Origin: Clostridium pasteurianum | GTDB lineage: Bacteria > Bacillota > Clostridia > Clostridiales > Clostridiaceae | DNA length: 64,000 bases | Assembly (NCBI RefSeq): GCF_001705235.1 | Contig: NZ_MCGV01000001.1 | Location: 2,294,001 to 2,358,000 of the forward strand | Direction: 5' to 3' | Shown: piece after piece, positions 54,510-62,626 of the stretch | Layout: every line of letters begins with the position of its first letter | Numbering within the stretch: position 1 is the stretch's first letter | Program-made: the position numbers and the translations under genes | Notes under the pieces: generated by a model | What the model saw: the letters and a program-made list of their open reading frames with translations, nothing else | What the model was told of the DNA's origin: nothing | Databases searched by the model: none

Positions 54510-54811
54510 ACATTAAAAAAATTCTATAAATCTTATCATACGTGGGGTTTGGGTCAAGGACCCATTATCCTTCTTTATAAAATACAGACTATCTTAATGT
54601 TTACGGCTAATAACTTTGATTAATTCAAGAATCCATGTAAACCTTTTTACAATATAGAGATTGCCTGCTTGAAGTAAAGAAGGATAATGGGTTTCGCCCA
54701 AACCTCGTATATGATAATGTTCAAACAGATTCAAAACTCTAAGTATTTTATGATTTTTTTATCAGGATTTATTAGAATTTTTTTAAATCGTTCCTTCAGC
54801 ACTGTTACTTC
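54490..54811. repeat. Nested palindromic element, copy 5 (composite)
   Basis: Outer arms GAAGTAACAGTGCTGAA (54490-54506) and TTCAGCACTGTTACTTC (54795-54811). Then AAAAAAATTCTATAAATCT and its near complement. The long palindrome module (54533-54717) has arms with GGGTTTGGGTCAAGGACCCA and ATCCTTCTT, and complements ending CGTATATGATAA; its core is closely similar to copy 1. Only the right half of the conserved-loop hairpin remains, exactly as in copy 1. It overlaps the end of the HAD gene. Confidence 0.85.
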
Positions 54812-54826
54812 TCTTTTAGGGGTGAA

Positions 54827-54860
54827 GCAAGGAAAAAATTCCTCCGTGCCTACGGAATTT
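54827..54860. repeat. Satellite hairpin module, copy 4
   Basis: GCAAGGAAAAAATTCC followed by CTACGGAATTT; an intact form of the site occupied by IS200 at 22319. Confidence 0.65.
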
Positions 54861-54929
54861 GAAAACCATACCGTGACTGGAGGTTAGGCTATACTTTGTT
54901 ACTGATAATATTTAATATATTATATCTGG

Positions 54930-55050
54930 TAAGGAAGGATAACGATCATATATGGAGTTTGGGTCATGGAGCCATTATCCTTCTTAATTATCAATAGGCA
55001 TTTTCTATATTAATACTTTCTAAATTGCCCGAGCCTCGTGTAAGATAAAT
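54930..55050. repeat. Truncated long palindrome module
   Basis: AAGGATAACGATCATATATG, GGGTCATGGAGCCATTATCC and CGAGCCTCGTGTAAGATA match the long module of copies 1 and 5, but the outer AAGTAACAGT arms are absent and the right arm is incomplete. No gene lies between 54510 and 55140. Confidence 0.55.
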
Positions 55051-55140
55051 TGGAAAATTTTAAAATATGTATTGCAATAATATAAATGCACGAGTATAAT
55101 GAGAAATATAAGTTTAAATTAATTATTTAAGAGGAGGTCG

Positions 55141-55248
55141 ATGAATATGAAAAAATTTAGAGGAGTATCAGCAATCAATGCAGTTTTTGGCACATCTGAA
55201 TTGTTTCATAATTATATAAATACATACGACCTTAATGAGTTAATTTAA
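55141..55248 (+). CDS. 35-residue leader-like peptide
   Basis: A short frame starting ATGAATATG behind an excellent ribosome site (GAGGAGG at 55132-55138). The peptide begins MNMKKFRGVS and ends NTYDLNELI. No known family. It is followed 26 bp later by a strong terminator and then a heterodimeric ABC exporter. It may be a regulatory leader peptide or a small exported peptide. It is not a fragment of a longer frame. Confidence 0.55.
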   Translation: MNMKKFRGVSAINAVFGTSELFHNYINTYDLNELI

Positions 55249-55273
55249 ACAGTTATATTTTTACGTGAAATTT

Positions 55274-55304
55274 AAACCATAGGTTGTATGCCTATGGTTT
55301 TTTT
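55274..55304 (+). terminator. Terminator/attenuator 1 upstream of ABC genes
   Basis: AAACCATAGG (55274-55283) pairs with CCTATGGTTT (55291-55300), then T to 55304. Confidence 0.85.
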
Positions 55305-55353
55305 ATGCGTAATTTTTAAGGGATAGTTTTCCATATATGTATTATTATGTTTT

Positions 55354-55387
55354 AAAAGCCGTAGGATTTAAATTCTGCGGCTTTTTT
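55354..55387 (+). terminator. Terminator/attenuator 2 upstream of ABC genes
   Basis: AAAAGCCGTAG (55354-55364) pairs with CTGCGGCTTTT (55375-55385), then T. A second terminator only 50 bp after the first suggests conditional read-through into the exporter genes. Confidence 0.85.
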
Positions 55388-55419
55388 ATATATCTATCTA
55401 TAAAAAGGGAGTGTTTAAT

Positions 55420-55479
55420 ATGAGTAAAAAAGAAATTCTAAAAAAAGTAAAGGGCTGTGATTCTATATTTTATGCGTAA
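55420..55479 (+). CDS. 19-residue leader-like peptide
   Basis: ATG at 55420 behind AAAGGGAGTG. The peptide begins MSKKEILKKVKGCDS and ends IFYA. It contains a single Cys. It lies 33 bp before the ABC start with the exporter ribosome site in between. It could be a leader peptide or a very small secreted peptide; the frame may also be chance. Confidence 0.4.
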   Translation: MSKKEILKKVKGCDSIFYA

Positions 55480-55512
55480 CAAGGTTAAAGTTTGTTTTGG
55501 GGGGGATTCATA

Positions 55513-57306
55513 ATGAATGATATTTTTAAAATAACAAAGGGAAATAGAGCACGGTATACATTAGCTATATTATCTATAGGGGTGGCAACACTTATATCAA
55601 TGATTGAGCCTACAATAATTAAAATCACAATAGATTCAATTATAGGAAATAAAGAGTTATATGTACCTAAGATATTAAAAAACTTTATAGCACAAATTGG
55701 AGGAAGAAGTGTTTTAAGAGAAAATTTATGGATATGTGCTGGATGTATTGTTTTGCTAACAAGCATAAGAGGGATATTCTTGTATTTCAAAGGTAAATTT
55801 TCAGGAGAAGCTTCAGAAAATATGGCTAGAAATATGAGGATAAAACTGTATGATCATATTCAAAGATTGCCATATAAGTACCATGTAAGTGTGGAGTCTG
55901 GAGATTTAATTCAAAGATGCACTTCAGATGTTGAAACTGTTAGAAAGTTTTTTGCAGTGGAGCTAGTTGAAATAGGCAGAACATTTTTTATAGTACTTTT
56001 CTCAGCAATTATGATGCTGTCTTTAGATAAAAAGATGACTATCATATCTGTGATAACTATACCGGTGATATTTTTGGTATCGTTCATATTTTTCAATAAT
56101 ATAAGAAAACTCTTTGAAAAGTCAGATGAAGAAGAGGCTTCACTTACAGCAATGCTTGAGAGAAATATTGAAGGAGTAAGGGTAGTGAAGGCCTTTGGAA
56201 GAGAACAATTTGAGATAGAAAGATTCGATGAAAAAAATAAAAAATATAGAGATTTAAGCTTTGATTTGAATAAAAGTTTGTCAACGTATTGGGCAACATC
56301 TGATCTTATATGTACTATTCAAATAGGCATGGTTCTCATGTTTGGAATATATTTTGCTGTAAAAGGAGATATAAGCCTTGGAACAGCAGTAGCCTTTAAT
56401 ACTTATGAAAGTATGCTTTTATGGCCAATAAGGCAGCTTGGAAGGATTCTTTCGGATATGGGTAAGATGACAGTTTCTATTAAAAGAATAATGAATATTA
56501 TTAGCGAAGAAGAGGAAAAAGAAGAGGGTAAGGCACTAGAACCTGAATTAAAAGGAGAAATTACTTTTGAAAATGTTTGTTTTGAGTATGAAAAAGGCAA
56601 ACCAATAATTAATGATTTTAGTCTAAAGGTAAATAGAGGCGAAACTGTGGCTATTGTTGGGCCTACAGGAGCAGGAAAGTCATCACTTGTTCATCTTCTT
56701 TTAAGGCTTTATGACTATAAAAGTGGATCTATAAAAATTGATGGTGTGGAGCTTTCAGACATTTCAAGAAAGTGGATAAGAAAAAATATTGGGATTGTTC
56801 TTCAAGAGCCGTTTTTATACTCAAGGACGATAAAGGATAATATAAAAATGGCAAAGGGTGATGCTGATAAAAGCGAAATTATTAGTGCCGCATCCACTGC
56901 AGCAGTTCACAATGTCATAAAGTCATTTGAAAAAGGCTATGATACCATTGTTGGAGAAAAGGGAGTATCTTTATCCGGTGGCCAACGTCAGAGAGTAGCT
57001 ATTGCTAGAACTTTGCTAAATAAATTTCCAATACTTATTTTTGATGATTCGCTTAGTGCTGTAGATACAGAAACTGATAAAGTTATTAGGAACAAGCTTA
57101 AAAATAGGAATAAAGATGTAACGACCTTTATAATATCTCATAGAATTTCTACAGTTATGGATGCAGATAAAATTGTAGTATTGAAAGATGGAAAAATTGA
57201 GGCTATTGGAAAGCATGAAGAGCTTATAAAAGTTAAAGGAATGTACAAAACAATATGGGAAATACAAAATACATTAGTAGATGTAAAAGATAAGAAACTT
57301 GCATAA
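55513..57306 (+). CDS. ABC exporter half-transporter (heterodimer subunit 1)
   Basis: About 597 residues: six membrane helices (about 10-310), then a nucleotide-binding domain with Walker A GPTGAGKSS, signature LSGGQRQRVAIART, Walker B ILIFDDSLSAVD and H-loop ISHRIST. Walker B is followed by Asp (DDS) rather than the catalytic Glu, indicating the degenerate site of a heterodimer such as BmrC/BmrD or LmrC/D. ATG at 55513 follows GGGGGG. It is coupled to the second half-transporter 24 bp downstream. Confidence 0.93.
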   Translation: MNDIFKITKGNRARYTLAILSIGVATLISMIEPTIIKITIDSIIGNKELYVPKILKNFIAQIGGRSVLRENLWICAGCIVLLTSIRGIFLYFKGKFSGEASENMARNMRIKLYDHIQRLPYKYHVSVESGDLIQRCTSDVETVRKFFAVELVEIGRTFFIVLFSAIMMLSLDKKMTIISVITIPVIFLVSFIFFNNIRKLFEKSDEEEASLTAMLERNIEGVRVVKAFGREQFEIERFDEKNKKYRDLSFDLNKSLSTYWATSDLICTIQIGMVLMFGIYFAVKGDISLGTAVAFNTYESMLLWPIRQLGRILSDMGKMTVSIKRIMNIISEEEEKEEGKALEPELKGEITFENVCFEYEKGKPIINDFSLKVNRGETVAIVGPTGAGKSSLVHLLLRLYDYKSGSIKIDGVELSDISRKWIRKNIGIVLQEPFLYSRTIKDNIKMAKGDADKSEIISAASTAAVHNVIKSFEKGYDTIVGEKGVSLSGGQRQRVAIARTLLNKFPILIFDDSLSAVDTETDKVIRNKLKNRNKDVTTFIISHRISTVMDADKIVVLKDGKIEAIGKHEELIKVKGMYKTIWEIQNTLVDVKDKKLA

Positions 57307-57330
57307 TTTATTTGAAGGAGGTGACAGGTT

Positions 57331-59148
57331 TTGATAGCAAGACAAGAAGAAAAAGTTACTGAAAAAATTAATATGGGAATATGGAAAAAACTTTTTAAAT
57401 ATATTTCGGATTTTAAAAAGGGGATAATATTTCTTTTAATGCTCATGGCTGTAGTTGGTGGAATTGATTCTATAATGCCCCTTTTAACCAGTTATGCAAT
57501 AGATAATTTTATTGTAAAAAGAAGCATAAAGGGACTTAGCTATTTTGCAGGGATGTATTTTTTAATTATGGCATTTCAATCGTTAAATGTTAAGCTTTTT
57601 ATAAGGCAAGCGGGTAAAATTGAAACACATCTTGCCTATCATATACGTAAATTAGGTTTTAAAAGATTGCAGCAATTATCATTCTCATATTATGATAAAT
57701 CATCTACAGGGTGGCTTATGGCGAGAATGACATCGGATATTAATAGGCTTAGCGAAGTAATATCATGGGGGCTTATCGATGTGGTTTGGGCTGTTGTAAT
57801 GATGGGTGCATCAATTGTTGTAATGCTTCTAAGTAATGTTAAGCTTACAATTATAAGTATGAGTGTAATTCCACCACTATTTTTGATAGGAATGTTTTTT
57901 CAAAGGAGAATACTTAAAGCTTATAGGAATGTGAGAAAGTTAAATTCTCAAATTACATCTGATTTTAGTGAAGAGATAGCAGGAACTAAAACAACTAAAA
58001 CACTGGTTAGGGAAGATGAAAATTTATATGAATTTAAGTATGATGCAGATAATATGAGGTATTCATCTGTAAGAGCAGCTATATTTTCAGCTCTATTTCT
58101 TCCAATAGTAATAACTATGGGAAGTTTAGGTACAGGTTTTGTATTGTGGTTTGGTGGAAGCAAGGTGATTTTAGGAAGTCTGTCCTATGGTACTTTTGTT
58201 ATGTTTATAGCATATACAATACAGTTTTTTGATCCTGTAACGCAGCTTGCTGGTACAATAGCGGAAATCCAACAGGCTCAAGCATCTGCAGAGAGAATAA
58301 TATCGCTTGTAGAAACTGAACCAGATATATGGGATAGAGAAGATGTAATTAAAAAATATGGGGATTTATTTATTCCACATAAAGAAAATTGGGAAAAAAT
58401 TAATGGTGATATTGAGTTTAAAAATATATATTTTTCCTACAAAAATGGAGAAAAAGTATTTGATAACTTTAATTTAAAGGTTAATAAAGGAGAGACTATA
58501 GCTTTTGTAGGGGAGACGGGTTCGGGTAAAAGTACGATTGTAAATTTGCTGGGTAGATTTTATGAACCTGATAAGGGTGAGATATTAATTGATGGCGTAG
58601 ATTATAGAGATCGCTCTCTTTTATGGCTTCAATCTAATATTGGATACGTGCTTCAAAGTCCACAGCTTTTTGCAGGCACAATAAGAGAAAACATAAGATA
58701 TGGAAAACTTGATGCTACAGATAGTGAAATTGAAAAAGCTGCATGCCTTGCAGGAGTTAATGAGTTTATAGATAAAATGGAGAAAGGTTATGATACTGAT
58801 GTTGGTGAAAAGGGTGGAAATCTTTCAACAGGGCAAAAACAACTGATTTCATTTGCTAGGGCTATTGTTAGTAATCCGGCTATTCTCATTTTAGATGAGG
58901 CCACATCGTCAATTGATACTGAGACAGAAAGATTAATACAAAAGTCTATAGAAAATATTATTTCTAACAGAACAAGTTTTGTAGTTGCACATAGGCTTTC
59001 TACAATAGTTTCAGCAGATAAGATTATAGTTATGAAAAAGGGAAAGATTGTGGAGAGTGGAACTCATGATGAACTTTTAAGTAAAGGAGGATATTATTAC
59101 AAACTTTATTTAAATCAAGATTTAGAAGCAAAAGAAAAAGCTGTATAA
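57331..59148 (+). CDS. ABC exporter half-transporter (heterodimer subunit 2)
   Basis: 605 residues: membrane domain (about 25-320) and ATPase domain with Walker A GETGSGKST, Walker B LILDEATSSID with the catalytic Glu, and H-loop VAHRLST. The signature reads LSTGQKQLISFAR, where the usual LSGGQ is LSTGQ. One degenerate and one consensus site across the two subunits is the heterodimeric exporter pattern. TTG at 57331 follows GGAGGTGA. It probably exports drugs or peptides. Confidence 0.93.
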   Translation: MIARQEEKVTEKINMGIWKKLFKYISDFKKGIIFLLMLMAVVGGIDSIMPLLTSYAIDNFIVKRSIKGLSYFAGMYFLIMAFQSLNVKLFIRQAGKIETHLAYHIRKLGFKRLQQLSFSYYDKSSTGWLMARMTSDINRLSEVISWGLIDVVWAVVMMGASIVVMLLSNVKLTIISMSVIPPLFLIGMFFQRRILKAYRNVRKLNSQITSDFSEEIAGTKTTKTLVREDENLYEFKYDADNMRYSSVRAAIFSALFLPIVITMGSLGTGFVLWFGGSKVILGSLSYGTFVMFIAYTIQFFDPVTQLAGTIAEIQQAQASAERIISLVETEPDIWDREDVIKKYGDLFIPHKENWEKINGDIEFKNIYFSYKNGEKVFDNFNLKVNKGETIAFVGETGSGKSTIVNLLGRFYEPDKGEILIDGVDYRDRSLLWLQSNIGYVLQSPQLFAGTIRENIRYGKLDATDSEIEKAACLAGVNEFIDKMEKGYDTDVGEKGGNLSTGQKQLISFARAIVSNPAILILDEATSSIDTETERLIQKSIENIISNRTSFVVAHRLSTIVSADKIIVMKKGKIVESGTHDELLSKGGYYYKLYLNQDLEAKEKAV

Positions 59149-59170
59149 AAAAATAAGTGGAGGTAGCAAT

Positions 59171-60025
59171 TTGATAATTAAAGAATTAAAATATGTAGAT
59201 GAAAAATTAATAAAAGAAATCAAAGACTTAGTAGAGGTATGTAGGAAATTTGATGCATTGAAAGAAGAAATATATCTAAGTAACGAACTTAATTTTAATA
59301 AGGAAATAAAATATGTATTTGTTTTGTATGAAGATAATAAGTTAGTTAGCGTACTTTCCGTGTTTATACCAACAGAGATAGAAGGGGAGTTTTCTGCATA
59401 TACATTGCCGGAATATAGAAATAGGGGCTATTTTAAAGAACTTTTTAATAGAGCAAAAATGGAATTACAGAAATACAAAGTTTCTGATATATTACTTGTA
59501 TGTGAAGCTTCTTCTAAATCAGGCAAGGCAGTAGTTCAAAGGCTGGGTGCAAAATATGATTTTGCTGAATACAGTATGAAATATATTGGCAAAGATAAAA
59601 TTGATCTAAATAATTTTAAATCTCAATTATATACTGCAGATATGAAAGATATTGATGATTTGGCCAATATAAGTATGAATGGATTTAAATCAAACAGTTA
59701 TGAAGATTCAAAACAGTTTGTTAAGAGTATACTTGAATCTGAAGATAGAATTCAACTTTTAACCAAAGTAAATGATAAGTGCATAGGAATGGTATCTGTA
59801 GGAATTCATGAAGATAAATGTGGAATATTTGGAGTTGCCATTATGCCAGAGTATAGAGGAAATGGTTTTGGAAAAGAACTAGTTAAACTTGCTTTAAATT
59901 ATCTTATTAAAAGAAACTATGACAACATATGGCTTGATGTTGATAGCAAAAATGATATAGCTTTTAACTTATATAAAAGCATTGGTTTTGAGGTACAAAA
60001 TGCAGTTGAGTACTATAGACTTTAA
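59171..60025 (+). CDS. Double GNAT-type acetyltransferase
   Basis: 284 residues with two GNAT domains: the first about 10-130 (YTLPEYRNRGYFKELF) and the second about 145-284 (VAIMPEYRGNGFGKELVKLAL). The second has the full Q/RxxGxG/A acetyl-CoA loop. It follows the ABC genes by 22 bp and is probably in the same operon, which fits a resistance role, but the substrate is unknown. TTG start follows GGAGG. A palindromic repeat begins at its stop. Confidence 0.85.
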   Translation: MIIKELKYVDEKLIKEIKDLVEVCRKFDALKEEIYLSNELNFNKEIKYVFVLYEDNKLVSVLSVFIPTEIEGEFSAYTLPEYRNRGYFKELFNRAKMELQKYKVSDILLVCEASSKSGKAVVQRLGAKYDFAEYSMKYIGKDKIDLNNFKSQLYTADMKDIDDLANISMNGFKSNSYEDSKQFVKSILESEDRIQLLTKVNDKCIGMVSVGIHEDKCGIFGVAIMPEYRGNGFGKELVKLALNYLIKRNYDNIWLDVDSKNDIAFNLYKSIGFEVQNAVEYYRL

Positions 60026-60211
60026 GTAACAGTGCCTCAGAACGTTAAAAAAGCTCTATAAATCTAATGTATAAAAATCGTAAAATTACAAGATATTTCA
60101 ATAACTCGCTGAGAAAATGCTCAGACAAATTGAAATATCTAAAGATTTTACGATTTTTATACCAAGATTTATTAGAGTTTTTTTAAATCGTTCTGAAGCA
60201 CTGTTACTTAA
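60022..60211. repeat. Nested palindromic element, copy 6 (complete simple form)
   Basis: 190 bp. Outer arms TTAAGTAACAGTGC (60022-60035) and GCACTGTTACTTAA (60198-60211). Middle arms AAAAAAGCTCTATAAATCT and AGATTTATTAGAGTTTTTT show a compensated base change relative to copies 2 and 5. The inner stem TATAAAAATCGTAAAAT pairs with the segment ending CGATTTTTATA. The loop AACTCGCTGAGAAAATGCTC keeps the AATAACTC...CAGACAAATT frame of other copies. It contains the acetyltransferase stop codon. Confidence 0.85.
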
Positions 60212-60224
60212 ATTTAGAAGTAAA

Positions 60225-60258
60225 GCAAGGAAAAAATTCCTCCGTGCCTACGGAATTT
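60225..60258. repeat. Satellite hairpin module, copy 5
   Basis: GCAAGGAAAAAATTCC then CTACGGAATTTT, 14 bp after palindrome copy 6. The sequence from 60259 to 60333 holds no gene. Confidence 0.65.
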
Positions 60259-60333
60259 TGGGTACGAACTGTATGGATTTATTTTGTTATTTTCCGTAGT
60301 GGAATAGAGAAAAATTTAGCTTGCTTTTAATTT

Positions 60334-60449
60334 AAGAAAAGTAACAGTATTTTGGAAACTGTTTAAATAAAATTCAATAAGTCTTGCTTCAAATTATAAA
60401 AAGACTTATTGAATTTTATTTAATGTTCCAAAAGACTGTTACTTTTCTT
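60334..60449. repeat. Nested palindromic element, copy 7 (minimal form)
   Basis: 116 bp. Outer arms AAGAAAAGTAACAGT and ACTGTTACTTTTCTT; inner arms AAATAAAATTCAATAAGTCT and AGACTTATTGAATTTTATTT. The conserved AACTC loop is missing. It lies between convergent genes, 30 bp from the end of the rubrerythrin gene, and could act as a terminator for it. Confidence 0.8.
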
Positions 60450-60479
60450 CTGTATATTTAAAGTATGAGAGAGGACAAA

Positions 60480-61028
60480 TTAATTGTTAAAATATCTGTT
60501 TAATAAACCTCTGAAAGCAGAACCATGTCTAGCTTCATCTTTGCACATTTCATGAACAGTATCATGTATAGCATCATAATTAAGTTTCTTAGCTAAAGTA
60601 GCAAGCTCTTTTTTACCTTCGCAAGCTCCTTTTTCAGCATCAACTCTCATTTGAAGATTTGTTTTAGTATCAGCTGTTACAACCTCACCTAAAAGCTCTG
60701 CAAACTTTGAAGCATGATCAGCTTCTTCATAAGCTATTCTCTTGTAAGCTTCAGCAACTTCAGGATATCCTTCTCTATCTGCCTGTCTTGCCATTGCAAG
60801 GTACATTCCAACTTCTGTACATTCTCCTGTAAAATTAGCTCTTAAACCTTCTAAGACTTCTTTATCAACATCTTTAGCAATTCCTATTTTGTGCTCGTCA
60901 GCCCAGCCTTCAGTATCATCTTTAACTTCAACAAATTTATCAGCTCCAGCCCCACAAACAGGACATTTTTCTGGAGCATCCTCACCAGTATAGATATATC
61001 CACAAACAACACATTTAAATTTTTTCAT
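60480..61028 (-). CDS. Reverse rubrerythrin (NADH peroxidase component)
   Basis: 182 residues. The rubredoxin domain is at the N-terminus (C6, C9, C22, C25), then the ferritin-like diiron domain with [19 protein letters not shown] and [11 protein letters not shown]. This inverted order marks the reverse rubrerythrins of clostridia, which act as H2O2 and O2 reductases and are strongly induced by air. ATG at 61028 follows GGGAGGATTTTTAAA; the longer frame lacks a ribosome site. The promoter overlaps a PerR-box-like sequence. Confidence 0.93.
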   Translation of the reverse strand: MKKFKCVVCGYIYTGEDAPEKCPVCGAGADKFVEVKDDTEGWADEHKIGIAKDVDKEVLEGLRANFTGECTEVGMYLAMARQADREGYPEVAEAYKRIAYEEADHASKFAELLGEVVTADTKTNLQMRVDAEKGACEGKKELATLAKKLNYDAIHDTVHEMCKDEARHGSAFRGLLNRYFNN

Positions 61029-61116
61029 TTTAAAAATCCTCCCTATCAATATCTTTTTAATATTTTTATTTAAACTTACTTTCATATATTTTTGCTAACT
61101 CTCTTTGACAATTCTT

Positions 61117-61145
61117 ATTATATAATAATTATTATTAATTTGCAA
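61117..61145 (-). promoter_or_regulatory. Reverse rubrerythrin promoter with PerR-box-like site
   Basis: On the minus strand TTGCAA (61140-61145), a 17-bp spacer and TATAAT (61117-61122). ATATAATAATTATTA at 61120-61134 matches the PerR consensus TTATAATNATTATAA at 12 of 14 fixed positions and overlaps the -10 and spacer. AT-richness lowers the weight of this match. The rest of the gap up to the abrB promoter holds nothing else I recognise. Confidence 0.55.
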
Positions 61146-61320
61146 TAGTTTTTTGAAAAATTTTTTTATATTACATACAATTGCAATTTGCATCAAAAGG
61201 GAAAAGGTAAGTACTTCTAGTTATTTGATGAAAATGTATGAAAATTAGGTTATAAAAATTATGTTTTCAAGATATTTTCAAGTTTTTAATAATTTTAATT
61301 AAATTTTATTTATATGTATG

Positions 61321-61368
61321 TTGACTTATAATGTAAATAATGCTATAATTTAAACAAACCAAGTCGAA
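61321..61368 (+). promoter_or_regulatory. abrB-like gene promoter with possible 0A box
   Basis: TTGACT (61321-61326), 17 bp, TATAAT (61344-61349). AGTCGAA at 61362-61368 differs by one base from the Spo0A box TGTCGAA and sits just after the expected start site, where Spo0A would repress. Confidence 0.6.
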
Positions 61369-61393
61369 TATTGTTATTTTAGGAGGTATAAAC

Positions 61394-61639
61394 ATGAAAT
61401 CAACAGGTGTAGTTAGAAGAGTAGACGAATTAGGAAGAATAGTTATTCCAATAGAATTAAGAAGAACATTAGAAATAGCAGAAAAAGATGCATTAGAAAT
61501 ATATGTGGATGGTGAACAAATAATATTAAAGAAATATCAACCAGCATGTATTTTCTGTGGTGATGCAAGAGACGTTGTTAATTATAGAGGAAAAAATATC
61601 TGTAAAAAGTGTTTACAAGAATTAAAAGAAGGAAGATAA
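61394..61639 (+). CDS. abrB: AbrB-type transition-state regulator
   Basis: 81 residues: AbrB domain (KSTGVVRRVDELGRIVIPIE) and a C-terminal CIFC...CKKC pair. The N-terminal half is very close to the AbrB of Bacillus. In C. acetobutylicum, AbrB proteins influence the switch from acid to solvent formation and sporulation; that link here is by family only. AGGAGG precedes the ATG, and a terminator follows. Confidence 0.92.
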   Translation: MKSTGVVRRVDELGRIVIPIELRRTLEIAEKDALEIYVDGEQIILKKYQPACIFCGDARDVVNYRGKNICKKCLQELKEGR

Positions 61640-61660
61640 GTAAAATCTTTTTACTAAGTG

Positions 61661-61703
61661 AAAATGTTACAAAGCTATTAAATGGTTTTGTAACATTTTT
61701 TTT
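61661..61703 (+). terminator. Terminator after abrB-like gene
   Basis: AAAATGTTACAAA (61661-61673) pairs with TTTGTAACATTTT (61687-61699), then T. Confidence 0.88.
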
Positions 61704-61813
61704 TGTGACTTTTAGGGAGTGCATTAAATACATATATAAATAAGTATATTTTATGATTTGATTATAATTGTAAACAATATTAAGTTTAGAATTTAAATAA
61801 ATTTCTGACAATA

Positions 61814-62497
61814 TTATTTTATAACTTTTTGATTACTTACAATGCTCTTTGTATCTATAGAGTTTAGTATATCAGTTACCAATTTTCTATTCCTATTATT
61901 TAAGTTTTTAAAGAATACAATTAATTCTTTTTCTTCGTATGAATATTGTAGTGTTTTATAATTACCATTATCTTGTGTTCCCATTGAATACGCCTGTACT
62001 ATTTCAGAATTGAAATTAATATTAGGTGTATCACCATTAAACATCCAATCCATACTTACATTGAAGTATTTACAAATCTTTAAAAGATCAAAGGCACAAA
62101 CATTTTTTCCCATGATTATTTCTCTAAAGGTGTCTTTTTGAATGTTTAACTTTAAGCATAGATTATCCACGCTTTCATGTGAATATTTTATAACGAACAT
62201 TAATCTCTTTGAAAAATCAACTTTAGCAGTAATATTATCAGAGTAGCTATTACTAGTGTCAGAGCAATTTACTTCATTAATAGATTTAGGAATAGCCCCA
62301 GTACCATAAACTATCCAATCATAACTTGTTTTAAAAAAGTTAGCAAAGGATATTAATGCCACTTTTGATGGCAGAAAATTATTTCTTTCATAATGACTTA
62401 TGTTACCTCTTTGCACTCCTGTCTTATCGGCAACTTGTTTTTGAGTAAGCCTATTGAGCTTTCGCAAATACTTTAGCCTTTCCCCAATTGAATTCAT
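61814..62497 (-). CDS. XRE-family regulator with tandem HTH
   Basis: 227 residues. First HTH (about 3-62): GERLKYLRKLNRLTQKQVADKTGVQRGNISHYER. A second Cro-like HTH (about 95-160): NLCLKLNIQKDTFREIIMGK with a VSMDWMFNGD end. The C-terminal 60 residues are helical. ATG at 62497 follows GGAGGTTTTTATT. The gene is divergent from a small XRE gene across three operator-like sites and is probably autoregulated. Confidence 0.85.
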   Translation of the reverse strand: MNSIGERLKYLRKLNRLTQKQVADKTGVQRGNISHYERNNFLPSKVALISFANFFKTSYDWIVYGTGAIPKSINEVNCSDTSNSYSDNITAKVDFSKRLMFVIKYSHESVDNLCLKLNIQKDTFREIIMGKNVCAFDLLKICKYFNVSMDWMFNGDTPNINFNSEIVQAYSMGTQDNGNYKTLQYSYEEKELIVFFKNLNNRNRKLVTDILNSIDTKSIVSNQKVIK

Positions 62498-62516
62498 AAT
62501 AAAAACCTCCAAAAAA

Positions 62517-62626
62517 AGCGTTTATTACGCAGGATTTTAAAGATAATTGACCTTTTCTTAATAAAAATGCAATAAAAACGCAGAAAACATAGCATATTTA
62601 TATTTGTAAAAAGCGTTTATAACGCA
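62517..62626. promoter_or_regulatory. Cluster of three GCGTTTAT-type operators
   Basis: AGCGTTTATTACGCA (62517-62531) and AGCGTTTATAACGCA (62612-62626) are near-identical inverted repeats. A weaker, inverted third site, TGCAATAAAAACGCA, is at 62568-62582. The first sits beside the ribosome site of the XRE gene. Centres are about 51 and 44 bp apart. Binding by the tandem-HTH protein is inference. The rest of the 364-bp gap is AT-rich with no gene. Confidence 0.6.

Noticed and set aside
54687-54887. 66-residue open frame on the plus strand
   Set aside because: It lies wholly in palindrome copy 5 and the satellite module, lacks a ribosome site, and reads similarly to the 60-residue frame at 60117-60299 only because both are in the same repeat.
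60117-60299. 60-residue open frame on the plus strand
   Set aside because: It is located in palindrome copy 6 and satellite module; coding-like similarity to the 54687 frame comes from the DNA repeat.
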